DNA of 61,512 nucleotides from NCBI RefSeq assembly GCF_013464485.1, contig NZ_RAUX01000026.1:39612-101123 (forward strand), in the 5' to 3' direction. The translations under genes and the position numbers were made by a program. Below the pieces are notes generated by a model. It was not told the DNA's origin. It did not search any database and saw only the letters and a list, made by a program, of their open reading frames with translations. The stretch comes from Stenotrophomonas maltophilia. GTDB taxonomy: Bacteria; Pseudomonadota; Gammaproteobacteria; Xanthomonadales; Xanthomonadaceae. Below are positions 34,509-42,761 of this stretch, in pieces; the first letter of the stretch is position 1, and the number at the start of each line of letters is the position of its first letter.

Positions 34509-34513
34509 TCCCG

Positions 34514-35089
34514 ATGAACAAGAATTCGCTGCTTGCCCTGGGTCTTCTGGCTGCCCTGCCGTTCGCTGCATCGGCAACCGACGGCCTGTCGTACAACTAC
34601 GTTGAAGGCGGCTACGTGAACACCGATGCCAAGGGCGGCGACGCCGATGGCTGGAAGGTGAAGGGTTCCGTTGCGGTGCACCCGAACTTCCATGTCTTCG
34701 GCGACTACAGCGCCCAGGAAACCGACAAGTTCAAGAATGACGTCGACCAGTGGCGCCTGGGTGTCGGCTACAACTATGGCATCGCACCGAACACCGACCT
34801 GGTGGCCCGTGTTGCGTACCAGAAGTACGACGAGAAGCGCGGCCTGGACTTCAACGGCTACTCCACTGAAGTGGGCGTGCGTACCGCGTTCAACCCGTAC
34901 GTGGAAGGCTACGTGATGGCCGGCTACGAAGATTTCAGCAAGAAGCACGGTTACAACCCGGACGGCGAGTTCTACGGCCGTGTCGGCGCCACCGCCAAGT
35001 TCAACCAGAACTGGGGCCTGAGCGGCGAAGTGAAGCTGGCCAAGGCCGGCGACCGCGAGTGGTTCGTGGGCCCGCGCTTCACCTGGTAA
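34514..35089 (+). CDS. ax21: Ax21-family outer-membrane beta-barrel protein
   Basis: A 191-residue protein with a signal peptide (MNKNSLLALGLLAALPFAASA) and an eight-strand-type barrel of alternating residues ending in a C-terminal aromatic (VGPRFTW). It matches Ax21 of Xanthomonas and Stenotrophomonas almost throughout, for example LSYNYVEGGYVNTDA, HPNFHVFGDYS and FNQNWGLSGEVKL. The earlier claims that Ax21 is a secreted, sulfated immune elicitor and quorum signal were retracted; an outer-membrane protein exported in vesicles is the safer description. The AAGGTG ribosome-binding site is part of a leader structure. Confidence 0.93.
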   Translation: MNKNSLLALGLLAALPFAASATDGLSYNYVEGGYVNTDAKGGDADGWKVKGSVAVHPNFHVFGDYSAQETDKFKNDVDQWRLGVGYNYGIAPNTDLVARVAYQKYDEKRGLDFNGYSTEVGVRTAFNPYVEGYVMAGYEDFSKKHGYNPDGEFYGRVGATAKFNQNWGLSGEVKLAKAGDREWFVGPRFTW

Positions 35090-35119
35090 CAAACGCCTGT
35101 CGTTAGTGCGTGTTGTGCT

Positions 35120-35152
35120 GGCGTGTGACTCTCTCTCTCTCTCCCACACGCC
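35120..35152 (+). other. Hairpin with CT-repeat loop downstream of ax21
   Basis: A perfect 8-base stem GGCGTGTG/CACACGCC carries a 17-base loop made of repeated CT. The leader hairpin of ax21 also has a 17-base CT-rich loop. Confidence 0.6.
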
Positions 35153-35156
35153 AACC

Positions 35157-35187
35157 GAAGCCCGGCCTCGCGCCGGGCTTCACTTTT
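35157..35187 (+). terminator. Rho-independent terminator of ax21
   Basis: GAAGCCCGG-CCTCGCG-CCGGGCTTC is followed by ACTTTT. It ends at the base before an in-frame ATG (35188) of the next gene. Confidence 0.85.
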
Positions 35188-35214
35188 ATGGGCCCTGTGG
35201 CGCCACAATGCGGT

Positions 35215-35982
35215 ATGGGCGACCCTTCCCCCCTCGCAGGTACTGGCACGGCCTACCAGGAGCATCCGGCGCCTGCGCCGCTGCGCGGCCACTTTGGTCA
35301 GCTGTGGCAGAGCCAGCTTCCTGCCGATACCGATGGGCACATCACCGTACTGCCCGATGGCTGCGTGGATATCCTCTGGCGCGACGGTGCGTTGTTCGTG
35401 GTTGGCCCGGACCGTGTGGCCGCGCACCCGGCGTTGGCACCGGGCGCGCAGGTGCTGGGCGCGCGCTTCCGCCCCGGCCAGGCGTTGGCGGCGCTGGGCC
35501 TGCCCTTGGCCGAGATCATCGGCCAGGCGGTGCCGCTGGCTGATCTGAAGGGAGCGTGGGCGAGCAAGGCGGCGGCCTCCATTGGTGACACCGCACCTGC
35601 GCAACGCCTGCAGCGAATGGCGCACTGCCTGCAGCAGCATATGGGTGCGTCCGCGCTCGATACCCCGGCGCAGCGTGCACATGTCCTGTTCCGGGCGCTG
35701 GCCGCCAGTGACGCCACGCTGGATACGCTGGCGGCGCACTTGAGCCTGAGCCCGCGCAGCCTGCGACGTTTCAGCCAGTGGCAGTTCGGCTACGGGGCCA
35801 AGACGCTGGAGCGGATCCTGCGCCTGCAACGCTTCCTGCGCCACAGCCGCGCGCAACCGCAGCACTCGCTGGCGATGCTGGCCGCCGAGACCGGCTATGC
35901 CGACCAGGCCCATCTCAGTCGCGAGGCGCGTGAGCTGAGTGGCATGACCGCACGCGAACTGCGTCTGGAGTGGGGCCAATGA
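35215..35982 (+). CDS. AraC-family transcriptional regulator
   Basis: A 255-residue regulator. The N-terminal domain (HITVLPDGCVDILWRDGALFVVGPD, residues about 35-115) is the small sensor domain often found before AraC helix-turn-helix pairs (DUF6597-like). The C-terminal DNA-binding domain has two helix-turn-helices (TLAAHLSLSPRSLRRFSQWQ and AAETGYADQAHLSREARELS). ATG 35215 is chosen because ATG 35188 abuts the ax21 terminator T-run. Neither start has a good ribosome-binding site. It may control the adjacent glyoxalase-type gene 67 bases downstream. Confidence 0.85.
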   Translation: MGDPSPLAGTGTAYQEHPAPAPLRGHFGQLWQSQLPADTDGHITVLPDGCVDILWRDGALFVVGPDRVAAHPALAPGAQVLGARFRPGQALAALGLPLAEIIGQAVPLADLKGAWASKAAASIGDTAPAQRLQRMAHCLQQHMGASALDTPAQRAHVLFRALAASDATLDTLAAHLSLSPRSLRRFSQWQFGYGAKTLERILRLQRFLRHSRAQPQHSLAMLAAETGYADQAHLSREARELSGMTARELRLEWGQ

Positions 35983-36049
35983 TGGCCGTTTCGTTCAAGA
36001 CCGCCGTGCCGCATTGATCGACACTAGGCTCCCACCACGGAGCTACGCC

Positions 36050-36418
36050 ATGAATCCCGCAACAACCCACGATGCCGAACGTTGCATCGACAACATCGAA
36101 TTCAACGTCGCTGACATCGCGCGCAGCAAACGCTTCTACGGTGAGGTGTTCGGCTGGCACTTCACCGACTATGGCCCGGCCTACACCGAGTTCGACGACG
36201 GCCGCCTGAAAGGGGGATTCGCCGCCGACGCGCCGGTGCGCGCACAGGGTGGTCCGCTGGTGATCCTCTACTGCGCGGACCTTGCCGATGCCCAGCAGCG
36301 CGTGCTCGCCGCCGGTGGCCAGGTAGTGCAGGCGGCGTTTGCGTTCCCCGGTGGCCGCCGCTTCCAGTTCCGCGATCTGGATGGCTACGAGTTGGCGGTC
36401 TGGAGTGATGTGGATTGA
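36050..36418 (+). CDS. VOC/glyoxalase-fold protein
   Basis: A 122-residue single-domain protein of the vicinal-oxygen-chelate superfamily. Typical features are IDNIEFNVADIARSKRFYGE, VFGWHF, ADLADAQQRVLAAGG and the closing GRRFQFRDLDGYELAVWS, which carries the usual metal-ligand glutamate. The pairing with an AraC regulator is common for this DUF-like subgroup. The substrate is unknown. A GGAG ribosome-binding site precedes the ATG. Confidence 0.88.
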   Translation: MNPATTHDAERCIDNIEFNVADIARSKRFYGEVFGWHFTDYGPAYTEFDDGRLKGGFAADAPVRAQGGPLVILYCADLADAQQRVLAAGGQVVQAAFAFPGGRRFQFRDLDGYELAVWSDVD

Positions 36419-36539
36419 GGTCTTCGTACCTTCGCTGGTGGACGGAACGAGAACCGCTCCGTCCCCGGTCAGGCGGTTCCGCTATGATCGCCCGCACATC
36501 GCCACGCGATGCGCCCGCCTCAAGCCAGCAGGAACCGCC

Positions 36540-37514
36540 GTGAACTCCCAGCCCGCACCGATCACCGCCCTCAATCACACGCTCGACAACGAGCCGCAGC
36601 AGATCACCGCGCCGCTGACCCATTCGGCGGCGTTCCTGGTGCTGAAGGTGAAGGATGACGAAGCGTCGATCGCCAAGGCACGCGAGGTGCTGGCCAGCAC
36701 CGATGACCTGATCAAGAACACCGCCATCCGCGAGATCGAGCGCACCTTCACCTGCAACGTGGCCATCGGCCACCGCGTGTGGCAGCCGCTGGTGGGCACC
36801 ACGCCGCCGCGCGAGCTCAAGCCGTTCCGCGAGATCAAGGGCGCGACCCATACCGCTGTGTCCACCCCGGGTGACCTGCTGTACCACATCCGTGCACGCA
36901 CGATGGACCTGATCGTGGCGTTCGAGCGCAACCTGTTGATGGCCTACGGCGATGCGGTGGAGACGGTCGATGACGTGGCCGGCTTCCGCTACTTCGATGG
37001 CCGCGACCTGCTCGATTTCGTCGATGGCACTGCGAACCCTGAAGGGCTGTCGCTGCCGGAAGCCACGATTGTCGGCGACGAGGATCCGGACCACGCCGGC
37101 GGCAGCTACGTGGTGGTGCAGAAATATCTGCACAACCTTGATGCGTGGCGCGCACAGAAGACCGAGGCGCAGGAAGCCATCATCGGCCGCACCAAGCACG
37201 ACAACATCGAGCTGGATGACGCACCGGCGGATGCGCAGAAGTCGCACAAGACCTTGTGCACCATCGAAGACGCCGACGGCGAGCACGAGATCCTGCGCGA
37301 CAACATGCCCTTCGCCAATCCGGGCCGTGGCGAGTACGGCACCTACTTCATCGGCTACACGCGCCGCCTGTGGGTCATCGAGAAGATGCTCGAGCGCATG
37401 TTCATCGGCAATCCTGCGCCGCTGCACGACCGCATCTTGGATTTCTCCACCGCCACCACCGGCGTGACCTTCTTCGCGCCCTCGCGCAAGGTGCTGGCCG
37501 ACCTGGGCGATTGA
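36540..37514 (+). CDS. DyP-type heme peroxidase (YfeX-like)
   Basis: A 324-residue dye-decolourising peroxidase family member. It has the GxxDG-type motif (LDFVDGTANPEG), the proximal heme histidine in KSHKTLC and the distal arginine in YFIGYTRRLW. The C-terminal ATTGVTFFAPSRKVL matches YfeX. No Tat signal is present, so it is cytoplasmic. The GTG start at 36540 follows AGGA. A TATGAT hexamer at 36483-36488 could be its -10 element. It may act in heme or peroxide metabolism. Confidence 0.9.
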   Translation: MNSQPAPITALNHTLDNEPQQITAPLTHSAAFLVLKVKDDEASIAKAREVLASTDDLIKNTAIREIERTFTCNVAIGHRVWQPLVGTTPPRELKPFREIKGATHTAVSTPGDLLYHIRARTMDLIVAFERNLLMAYGDAVETVDDVAGFRYFDGRDLLDFVDGTANPEGLSLPEATIVGDEDPDHAGGSYVVVQKYLHNLDAWRAQKTEAQEAIIGRTKHDNIELDDAPADAQKSHKTLCTIEDADGEHEILRDNMPFANPGRGEYGTYFIGYTRRLWVIEKMLERMFIGNPAPLHDRILDFSTATTGVTFFAPSRKVLADLGD

Positions 37515-37600
37515 TCGCGCCGGGCCATCACGGCCCGCCATCTGCCTGTCATCTATGGCGCCGACCATGGCGCGCTGGATGGGAGTGCAGGAGGCAGGCG

Positions 37601-38017
37601 ATGGTCAAGACCAGAAACAGGACCGACGCACGCCGCTGGTGGCGGCCGCTGGCCGCGTTGTTCGGTGCGCTGGCACTGGGGAGCGCCGCGGCGTCCGCGC
37701 AGGAAGCCCCTGCACACTGGATGGCCTATGCCGCCGCCGTGGGGGGGCAGTTGCAGCAGCGCCTGCAGCAGGAGCAGGACCCGCAGGCGCAGCGCGTGCT
37801 GGAATGGCTGCAGGCACATCCGGACGCACCGACGCCGCTGCCGGTGAGCGTGTGGATCGCGGCGGATGGCCGCATCTCGAAGCTGGAATTCGACAGCCTG
37901 GGTGATGCCCAGGTTGACGCAGACCTGCGCGCGACGCTGCAGGCGGCACCTTTGCAGGCAGCCCCGCCGGCGGACATGCGCCAGCCGCTGCGGCTGGGCC
38001 TGCTGCTTACCCGGTAG
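37601..38017 (+). CDS. Exported protein with TonB C-terminal-like domain
   Basis: A 138-residue protein with a signal sequence (WWRPLAALFGALALGSAAASA) and a C-terminal PLPVSVWIAADGRISKLEFDSLG...ADLRATLQ followed by RLGLLL, reminiscent of the TonB C-terminal fold. An AGGAGG ribosome-binding site fixes ATG 37601. It resembles small periplasmic proteins encoded next to TonB or ExbBD genes. None are nearby here, so its partner is unknown. Confidence 0.7.
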   Translation: MVKTRNRTDARRWWRPLAALFGALALGSAAASAQEAPAHWMAYAAAVGGQLQQRLQQEQDPQAQRVLEWLQAHPDAPTPLPVSVWIAADGRISKLEFDSLGDAQVDADLRATLQAAPLQAAPPADMRQPLRLGLLLTR

Positions 38018-38127
38018 ATCCACGCCATGCGTTGATGTGCTGGGTAGATGCCGACCCTGGTCGGCACGCGCGCCAACCAAGGTTGGCGACTACCGGTAAG
38101 CCCCAGCCACGCATGGCCTGGCTCTAC
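38014..38127. repeat. Array of four SMAG palindromes
   Basis: Four units lie in a row: 38014-38037 (GTAGATCCACGCC), 38044-38067 (GTAGATGCCGACC..GGTCGGCAC), 38069-38093 (inverted, GCCAACC..GGTTGGCGACTAC) and 38104-38127 (inverted, CAGCCACGC..CTGGCTCTAC). The TAG stop codon of the PnuC gene (38124-38126, minus) is part of the last unit. Confidence 0.8.
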
Positions 38128-38705
38128 TGCGTTGCCATCTGTGGTTCACGCGCGGCCGCGCTCCATGCGCGCAGGCCGAACACGGCCAGGCCCAGGAAGA
38201 ACACGTACAGCGCGGCAGTCACGTGCAGCGACTTGAACAGGTACGCGCCCACGTAGACCACGTCCACCGCGATCCACACCCACCAACAGGCCACGTGGCG
38301 GCGTGCCTGCCACCACTGGCCGACCAGGCTCAGCGCGGTCAGCATCGCGTCCAGCCACGGCAGCGCGGCGTCGGTGAAGCTGTGCATGCCGGCTCCCAGC
38401 GCCACGCCACCGCACAGGCCGATGGCCAGGTCACGCATCAGCTTGCCGCGCGCCAGCGGCACGATGCGGATGCTGCCCTCATCGGCGGCGTGCTGGCGCC
38501 AGTTGAGCCAGCCGTAGACCAGGAAGCCGCCGAAGGCGACCTGCAACAGGGTGTCCGAGTACAGCTTGGCCTCGGCGAACACCAGTCCGTACAGCGTGAC
38601 CGACAGCAGGCCCACCGGCCACGCCGACAAGCGGCGCCGGGCCATCAGCCAGACGCCGAGCACGCTGCACAGTGCAGCGGTCCACTCGAGCACGATCCCG
38701 CTCAC
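38124..38705 (-). CDS. PnuC-family transporter, probably thiamine-specific (PnuT)
   Basis: A 193-residue inner-membrane protein with seven hydrophobic segments and PnuC-family landmarks: WPVGLLSVTLYGLVF with AKLYSD, GWLNWRQ, and the C-terminal WWVWIAVDVVYVGAYLFKSL. PnuC proteins carry nicotinamide riboside, and the PnuT branch carries thiamine. The GTG start overlaps the stop of the TonB-dependent receptor (GTGA), and the receptor sits behind a TPP riboswitch, so thiamine is the likely substrate. Confidence 0.88.
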   Translation of the reverse strand: MSGIVLEWTAALCSVLGVWLMARRRLSAWPVGLLSVTLYGLVFAEAKLYSDTLLQVAFGGFLVYGWLNWRQHAADEGSIRIVPLARGKLMRDLAIGLCGGVALGAGMHSFTDAALPWLDAMLTALSLVGQWWQARRHVACWWVWIAVDVVYVGAYLFKSLHVTAALYVFFLGLAVFGLRAWSAAAREPQMATQ

Positions 38706-40891
38706 AGCGCGAACGTCACCGACAGGCGGGCCTGTCGCGGTGCGCCGGGGAACAGGTAGTAGTCACCGCCGCTGCTGCCGGTATCACGCCAGTAGAAGCG
38801 GTTGAACACGTTGTCCACCGACAGGTTCCAGGTCACCGACCGCTCGTTCAGGCGATGCTGGAAACGCAGGCCGGCGTCGAACACCGAGTAGTCGGGCGCG
38901 CGCACGCCGCCATCGGCACGGGCCACGTTGGCACCGGCATAGCGCCAGCCACCGGTCACGTCCAGGCCCTGCACGAACGGCAGTGCGTAGGCCACGTGCA
39001 CGCTGGCGCGCACCTTCGGCACGTTCACCAGCTGGTGGCCCTCGTAGGCCGGCGTGCCGGTATCGCGCGCACGCGCCTGCAGCACGCTGGCGCTGGCCAC
39101 GATCTGCAGCGCGTCTGTCAGCTGGCCGTTGGCGGTCAGTTCCAGGCCGGTGTGGGTCTGCGTGCCTTCCTCGACGAAGGTGTAGCCCACGTCGCTGTTG
39201 TCCGGCTTGGCGTACTGGTACGGCTGCGAAATGCGGAACACGGCCGCAGCCAGGGTCAGCGCCTCGACCGGCACGTACTTGACGCCCACCTCCAGCTGCC
39301 GCGACTGCACCGACGGCAGGAACGTATCGGCGTTGCTGGTCCAGAACGGCGCTTCCTGGCCCAGTGAAATGCCGCGCACGTAGCTCGCGTAGGCGTTGAG
39401 CTGGTCGGTAGCCTTCCACACTACCGCGGTCTGTGGCAGGAAGCGCGACAGGCGGCTGTGCCGCTGCGGAGTGCCGCGCTTGTCATAGGCGCGCTCATTG
39501 AGGCGCACGAAGCGGCCACCGGCCAGCCACTGCCAGTCGTCACCGAAGCTCATCCGGTCCAGCGCGAAGAACGCGGTCTGGCGGCTGTCCAGGCGGTGTG
39601 CGGACGGGCCCGGCATCTTTGGCGACGGCTCGAACACCGGCACCGGTGCTTCGTGGATGTTGCTGGTGCCCACGTACTCGTTGACGCTCGGGCGCTTGTC
39701 CACGGTGCGGCGGAAGTAGTCGGCACCGAGGGTCAGCTGGTGGCCGACGCTGCCGGTCTCGAAGCGGCCACGCAGTTCGGCACGCGCCTGCTGGTTGCGG
39801 CGGGTGTCATCCGGGCTGCGGTAGTCGTAGATGTCGTAGTCGCCGTTGGGCGCGAAGTAGTTGCCCGGCACGCTGCCATCGGCGCATTGCGCGGCGTAGT
39901 AGCAGCCGTAGGCGAAGGCGACATTGTCATCGATCACCGAACGGCTGTGGCCGACCGAGACGCGCGACTGCCAGGCGTCGTTGAAATCGTAGGTGTGCAG
40001 CGCGGTGATGTTGGTGCTGGCGATATCCACCGGGCGCTGCCATGGCTGGTAGCCGAGCAGGTGCTCGCGGTCGACGCCGCGCGGCAAGTCGCGTGCGCCC
40101 AGCAGCTGGTAGCCGGACACCGAACGCTGCGAGCTGGTCTGGTAGTTGGCATCCACCTCCAGCTTGCCGCGTTCGCCGATCAGCCAGTCGGCGGCCAGCG
40201 AGTAGAAGTTGCGACGGCCATCGGCGTGCTCGACATAGGAATTGCTGGAATCCCACGCGGCATTCAGGCGCAGGCCGAGGCGCGGGGTGATCCAGTGGCC
40301 GACATCGACGGCGACGTAGCGCGAACCTTCCGAATCGGTGCCGAGCGTGGCGGTGCGCACTTCGGCCGGGCGCTTGCCGATGTAGTTGATGATGCCGCCC
40401 GGCGCCATCACGCCTGCGGCCAGGCCGGCCTCGCCCTTCAGGATCTCAACCGACTGCACGTTCTCCAGCGCCAGGCGCTGCTCGCCGGCGATGGACAGGC
40501 CGTTGAAGCGGTAGCCGGTAGCCGCGTCCAGCGCGAAGCCGCGGATGGCGATGTTCTGGTAGTAGCCCACCGGCGCATAGGCGTCGCCCAGCGAGGCATC
40601 GCTGCTGGCCAGTTCGGACAGCGAACGCACCTGGCGGCGATCGAGGTAATCGCGCTCGAGCACGTTCACCGAGGCCGGTGTGTCCTTCCAGCTGCCGCCA
40701 CCGAAGGCATTCACGTGGGAGGTGTCGGTCTTCGGTTTACCGGCCTGCACGCGCACCGCTGCCAGTTCAGTTGGCGAGCGTTCGGCGCCGGTGGCAGCCG
40801 CATCGGGGGATGCCTCGGCCTCGCTGGCATGCAGCGGCAGCGCGGCGCAGAGGGCGAGGGAGAGCAGGGTGGGGCGCAGGCAGCGGTTCAT
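38702..40891 (-). CDS. TonB-dependent receptor under TPP riboswitch control
   Basis: A 729-residue outer-membrane receptor. The signal peptide MNRCLRPTLLSLALCAALPLHA is followed by a TonB-box-like AVRVQAG, a siderophore-receptor-type plug (NVLERDYLDRRQV, NIAIRGFAL, VEILKGEAGLAAGVM) and a barrel ending RLSVTFAL. Similarity to ferric siderophore receptors is clear, but the TPP riboswitch and coupled PnuC gene indicate thiamine or a thiamine precursor (an OMR1-type role). ATG 40891 is chosen because the longer frame runs into the riboswitch. Confidence 0.88.
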   Translation of the reverse strand: MNRCLRPTLLSLALCAALPLHASEAEASPDAAATGAERSPTELAAVRVQAGKPKTDTSHVNAFGGGSWKDTPASVNVLERDYLDRRQVRSLSELASSDASLGDAYAPVGYYQNIAIRGFALDAATGYRFNGLSIAGEQRLALENVQSVEILKGEAGLAAGVMAPGGIINYIGKRPAEVRTATLGTDSEGSRYVAVDVGHWITPRLGLRLNAAWDSSNSYVEHADGRRNFYSLAADWLIGERGKLEVDANYQTSSQRSVSGYQLLGARDLPRGVDREHLLGYQPWQRPVDIASTNITALHTYDFNDAWQSRVSVGHSRSVIDDNVAFAYGCYYAAQCADGSVPGNYFAPNGDYDIYDYRSPDDTRRNQQARAELRGRFETGSVGHQLTLGADYFRRTVDKRPSVNEYVGTSNIHEAPVPVFEPSPKMPGPSAHRLDSRQTAFFALDRMSFGDDWQWLAGGRFVRLNERAYDKRGTPQRHSRLSRFLPQTAVVWKATDQLNAYASYVRGISLGQEAPFWTSNADTFLPSVQSRQLEVGVKYVPVEALTLAAAVFRISQPYQYAKPDNSDVGYTFVEEGTQTHTGLELTANGQLTDALQIVASASVLQARARDTGTPAYEGHQLVNVPKVRASVHVAYALPFVQGLDVTGGWRYAGANVARADGGVRAPDYSVFDAGLRFQHRLNERSVTWNLSVDNVFNRFYWRDTGSSGGDYYLFPGAPRQARLSVTFAL

Positions 40892-40972
40892 TCGGTTCGT
40901 CTTCGGACAACAAGGGAGACGAAGCGACGGCGCGCAGGTGCACCGGCCCATGACGGGGGTGTGGCTGCGGCT

Positions 40973-41053
40973 CAAAGCTCCCTACGCCGGTGCAAACCGG
41001 ATCAGGTTCCAAGGGACTCTCTCAGCCTGGCAGATCCAGGCACCCCCGCTTCA
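40973..41053 (-). promoter_or_regulatory. TPP riboswitch (THI element)
   Basis: The minus strand shows the THI-box hallmarks in order: GGGGTGCC, CTGAGA (in GGCTGAGAGAGTCCC), ACCTGATCCGG and the closing GCGTAGGGAGC. It is followed by about 80 bases to the receptor ATG, which form the expression platform. In proteobacteria these usually block translation initiation when thiamine pyrophosphate binds. It should shut off receptor and transporter when TPP is plentiful. Confidence 0.95.
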
Positions 41054-41100
41054 GGTGACCATTTCACTACAAATGGTACGGATTTGCGAGCCGGTGTCCT

Positions 41101-42225
41101 TCAGGCTGCCGCGTGCAGGGCCTGCAGCAGTGCCTTTCCGGGGGTGCTGTGGAACCACATCGGATGGCCCAGCATGAAGGGTTGCCAGGCCACGTCCGCA
41201 TTCGCGGTCGAGCCGGTGATGCCTTCGAAGTACTCCACTTCGGACAGTGCGAAGTCGAAATGGACCATCGGCAGCAGGTCGGCCAGCAGGTGCACGCGGG
41301 CGGCCGACAGCGGCAGCAGCTGGCGGTAGCCCTCGAGCAGCGCCAGCGCGATATCGATGCGCACCGCCTCCATGCCGCGCTCCAGTTCCAGCCACGCCAC
41401 CGCGTTGCGCTCGATCGCGGTGGCGAGGTCGAACAGTGCACTGGTGGGCGAGGCCAGGCCGAAGTCCAGCACGGTGCTGACCTGCCCTTCGTGCCACAGC
41501 AGATTCGAAACATGCCAGTCGTTGTGTGCCCACAGCCGTGGCTCGTCGCGCAGCCGCGCGGCCAGGCCGGCATGCCACGGCAGCACGTCGCGTTGCAGCT
41601 GCGCTTCCCATGGAATGCGGGCGAGGTAGCGGGCCAGCCCCGGGCGTGAAGGCAGATCGGCCTTGATCGCCGCGATCGGATCGTCGGCGCGGATCAGGTC
41701 ATCGCGCGCAACCAGCAGGTAGGTGCTGCGCTGTGGGGCGTGGTAGCTGGCGGCGGCGCGGTGCAGCGTGGCCAGCATGCGGCCCGCTTCGCGGGCCTGT
41801 GCGACATCGGTCAGCAGCGACCACGACACGGCGTCGCGGTACAGGTCGTCACCGGCACCGACGGCGTGCAGTTCAAAGGTCCAGTCGCCGCGTTCAATGG
41901 CGGTGTGGCCATCGGTTGCCGGCAGTACCTGCACCACCGGCACGCCGCCAGCGGCGAGATGGGCGATGAAGCGGTGCTCCTCTTGCAGGCACGCCGCGCT
42001 GCGCACGCTGTGGTGATGACGCTTGATGAACACCGCGCCGTCCACGCCGTTGACGATGGCGGCGGCCGACAGTGGCCGCGGGCTGTGCCATCGGGGGCGG
42101 CTGCGCGCGTCCAGCTGCGGGTAGCGCTGGCGCAGCCAGTCAATGTCCTGCGTGCTGATCGGTGGCCAGTCGGCAGCAACCTCGTCGTTGTTGAGGCCCT
42201 GCACGCGGTGGGAGGAAGACGTCAT
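41101..42225 (-). CDS. APH-family small-molecule kinase, candidate thiamine kinase
   Basis: A 374-residue protein of the aminoglycoside-phosphotransferase/choline-kinase fold. The catalytic loop HNDWHVSNLL and the metal-binding DFGLASPTSALFDLA are intact, and the N-lobe has GAVFIKRHHH. It lies just upstream of the thiamine riboswitch operon on the same strand. ThiK of E. coli belongs to this fold, so thiamine phosphorylation during salvage is a reasonable inference, not proven. ATG 42225 (MTSSSHRV) or ATG 42267 (14 residues longer) could start it; neither has a clear ribosome-binding site. Confidence 0.75.
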   Translation of the reverse strand: MTSSSHRVQGLNNDEVAADWPPISTQDIDWLRQRYPQLDARSRPRWHSPRPLSAAAIVNGVDGAVFIKRHHHSVRSAACLQEEHRFIAHLAAGGVPVVQVLPATDGHTAIERGDWTFELHAVGAGDDLYRDAVSWSLLTDVAQAREAGRMLATLHRAAASYHAPQRSTYLLVARDDLIRADDPIAAIKADLPSRPGLARYLARIPWEAQLQRDVLPWHAGLAARLRDEPRLWAHNDWHVSNLLWHEGQVSTVLDFGLASPTSALFDLATAIERNAVAWLELERGMEAVRIDIALALLEGYRQLLPLSAARVHLLADLLPMVHFDFALSEVEYFEGITGSTANADVAWQPFMLGHPMWFHSTPGKALLQALHAAA

Positions 42226-42291
42226 GCCGCAGCCCGAAAGGGGAAAGTCACATCCAAGGATGCGCATTCAACGCCATGACCGCGGCCAACG

Positions 42292-42319
42292 CAAACGGGC
42301 AGGTCATCGACCCGCCCGT
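42292..42319 (-). terminator. Terminator of the glycine-zipper gene
   Basis: Read on the minus strand, ACGGGCGGGT-CGATG-ACCTGCCCGTTT forms a GC stem with a mismatch and a short T-run, about 35 bases after the stop codon. Confidence 0.7.
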
Positions 42320-42353
42320 CCCTGCATCCGCTGCGGTGATGCAGCCGCGCTGC

Positions 42354-42761
42354 CTACCAGCCGCGATGGCGGCCGCGATCGTGGTAATAGCGGTTGTCGT
42401 AGTAGCGCTGGCGCTGCCAGCGGCGGTCGTCACCGCGGTCGTAGTAGCCGCTGCGGTAGTAGCCGCGATCGTAGCGGCGGTCGTAGCGGTTGTCATAACG
42501 GCGATTGTCGTAGTAACGACGGTCGTGGCGGTCGGAGGTGGTCAGGTTGCCGATCGCACCACCAGCCACGGCGCCACCGACGGTGGCGGCAGGATCGCCG
42601 TTGGAGAGCAGGTTGCCGGCAACGCCACCGACCACGGCGCCGACCAGGGTGCGCTTGTCCTTCCTCGACATCGCGCTGGCATCGCTGACCACGGCAACAC
42701 CGGCCACCAGTGCCAGGGCCATCGCCAGACCACGGAAGCTGAGTGTGGAAGTACTGAGCAT
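42354..42761 (-). CDS. Glycine-zipper exported protein with Tyr/Arg/Asp-rich tail
   Basis: A 135-residue protein: signal peptide (GLAMALALVAGVAVVSDASA), then a glycine-zipper 2TM-like segment (TLVGAVVGGVAGNLL and VGGAVAGGAIGNL), then a 65-residue low-complexity tail of repeating RRYDNRYDRR-type units. Glycine-zipper proteins insert in or line the outer membrane. The repetitive tail, mostly Arg, Asp and Tyr, is unusual. An AGGAG ribosome-binding site precedes ATG 42761. Confidence 0.82.
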   Translation of the reverse strand: MLSTSTLSFRGLAMALALVAGVAVVSDASAMSRKDKRTLVGAVVGGVAGNLLSNGDPAATVGGAVAGGAIGNLTTSDRHDRRYYDNRRYDNRYDRRYDRGYYRSGYYDRGDDRRWQRQRYYDNRYYHDRGRHRGW

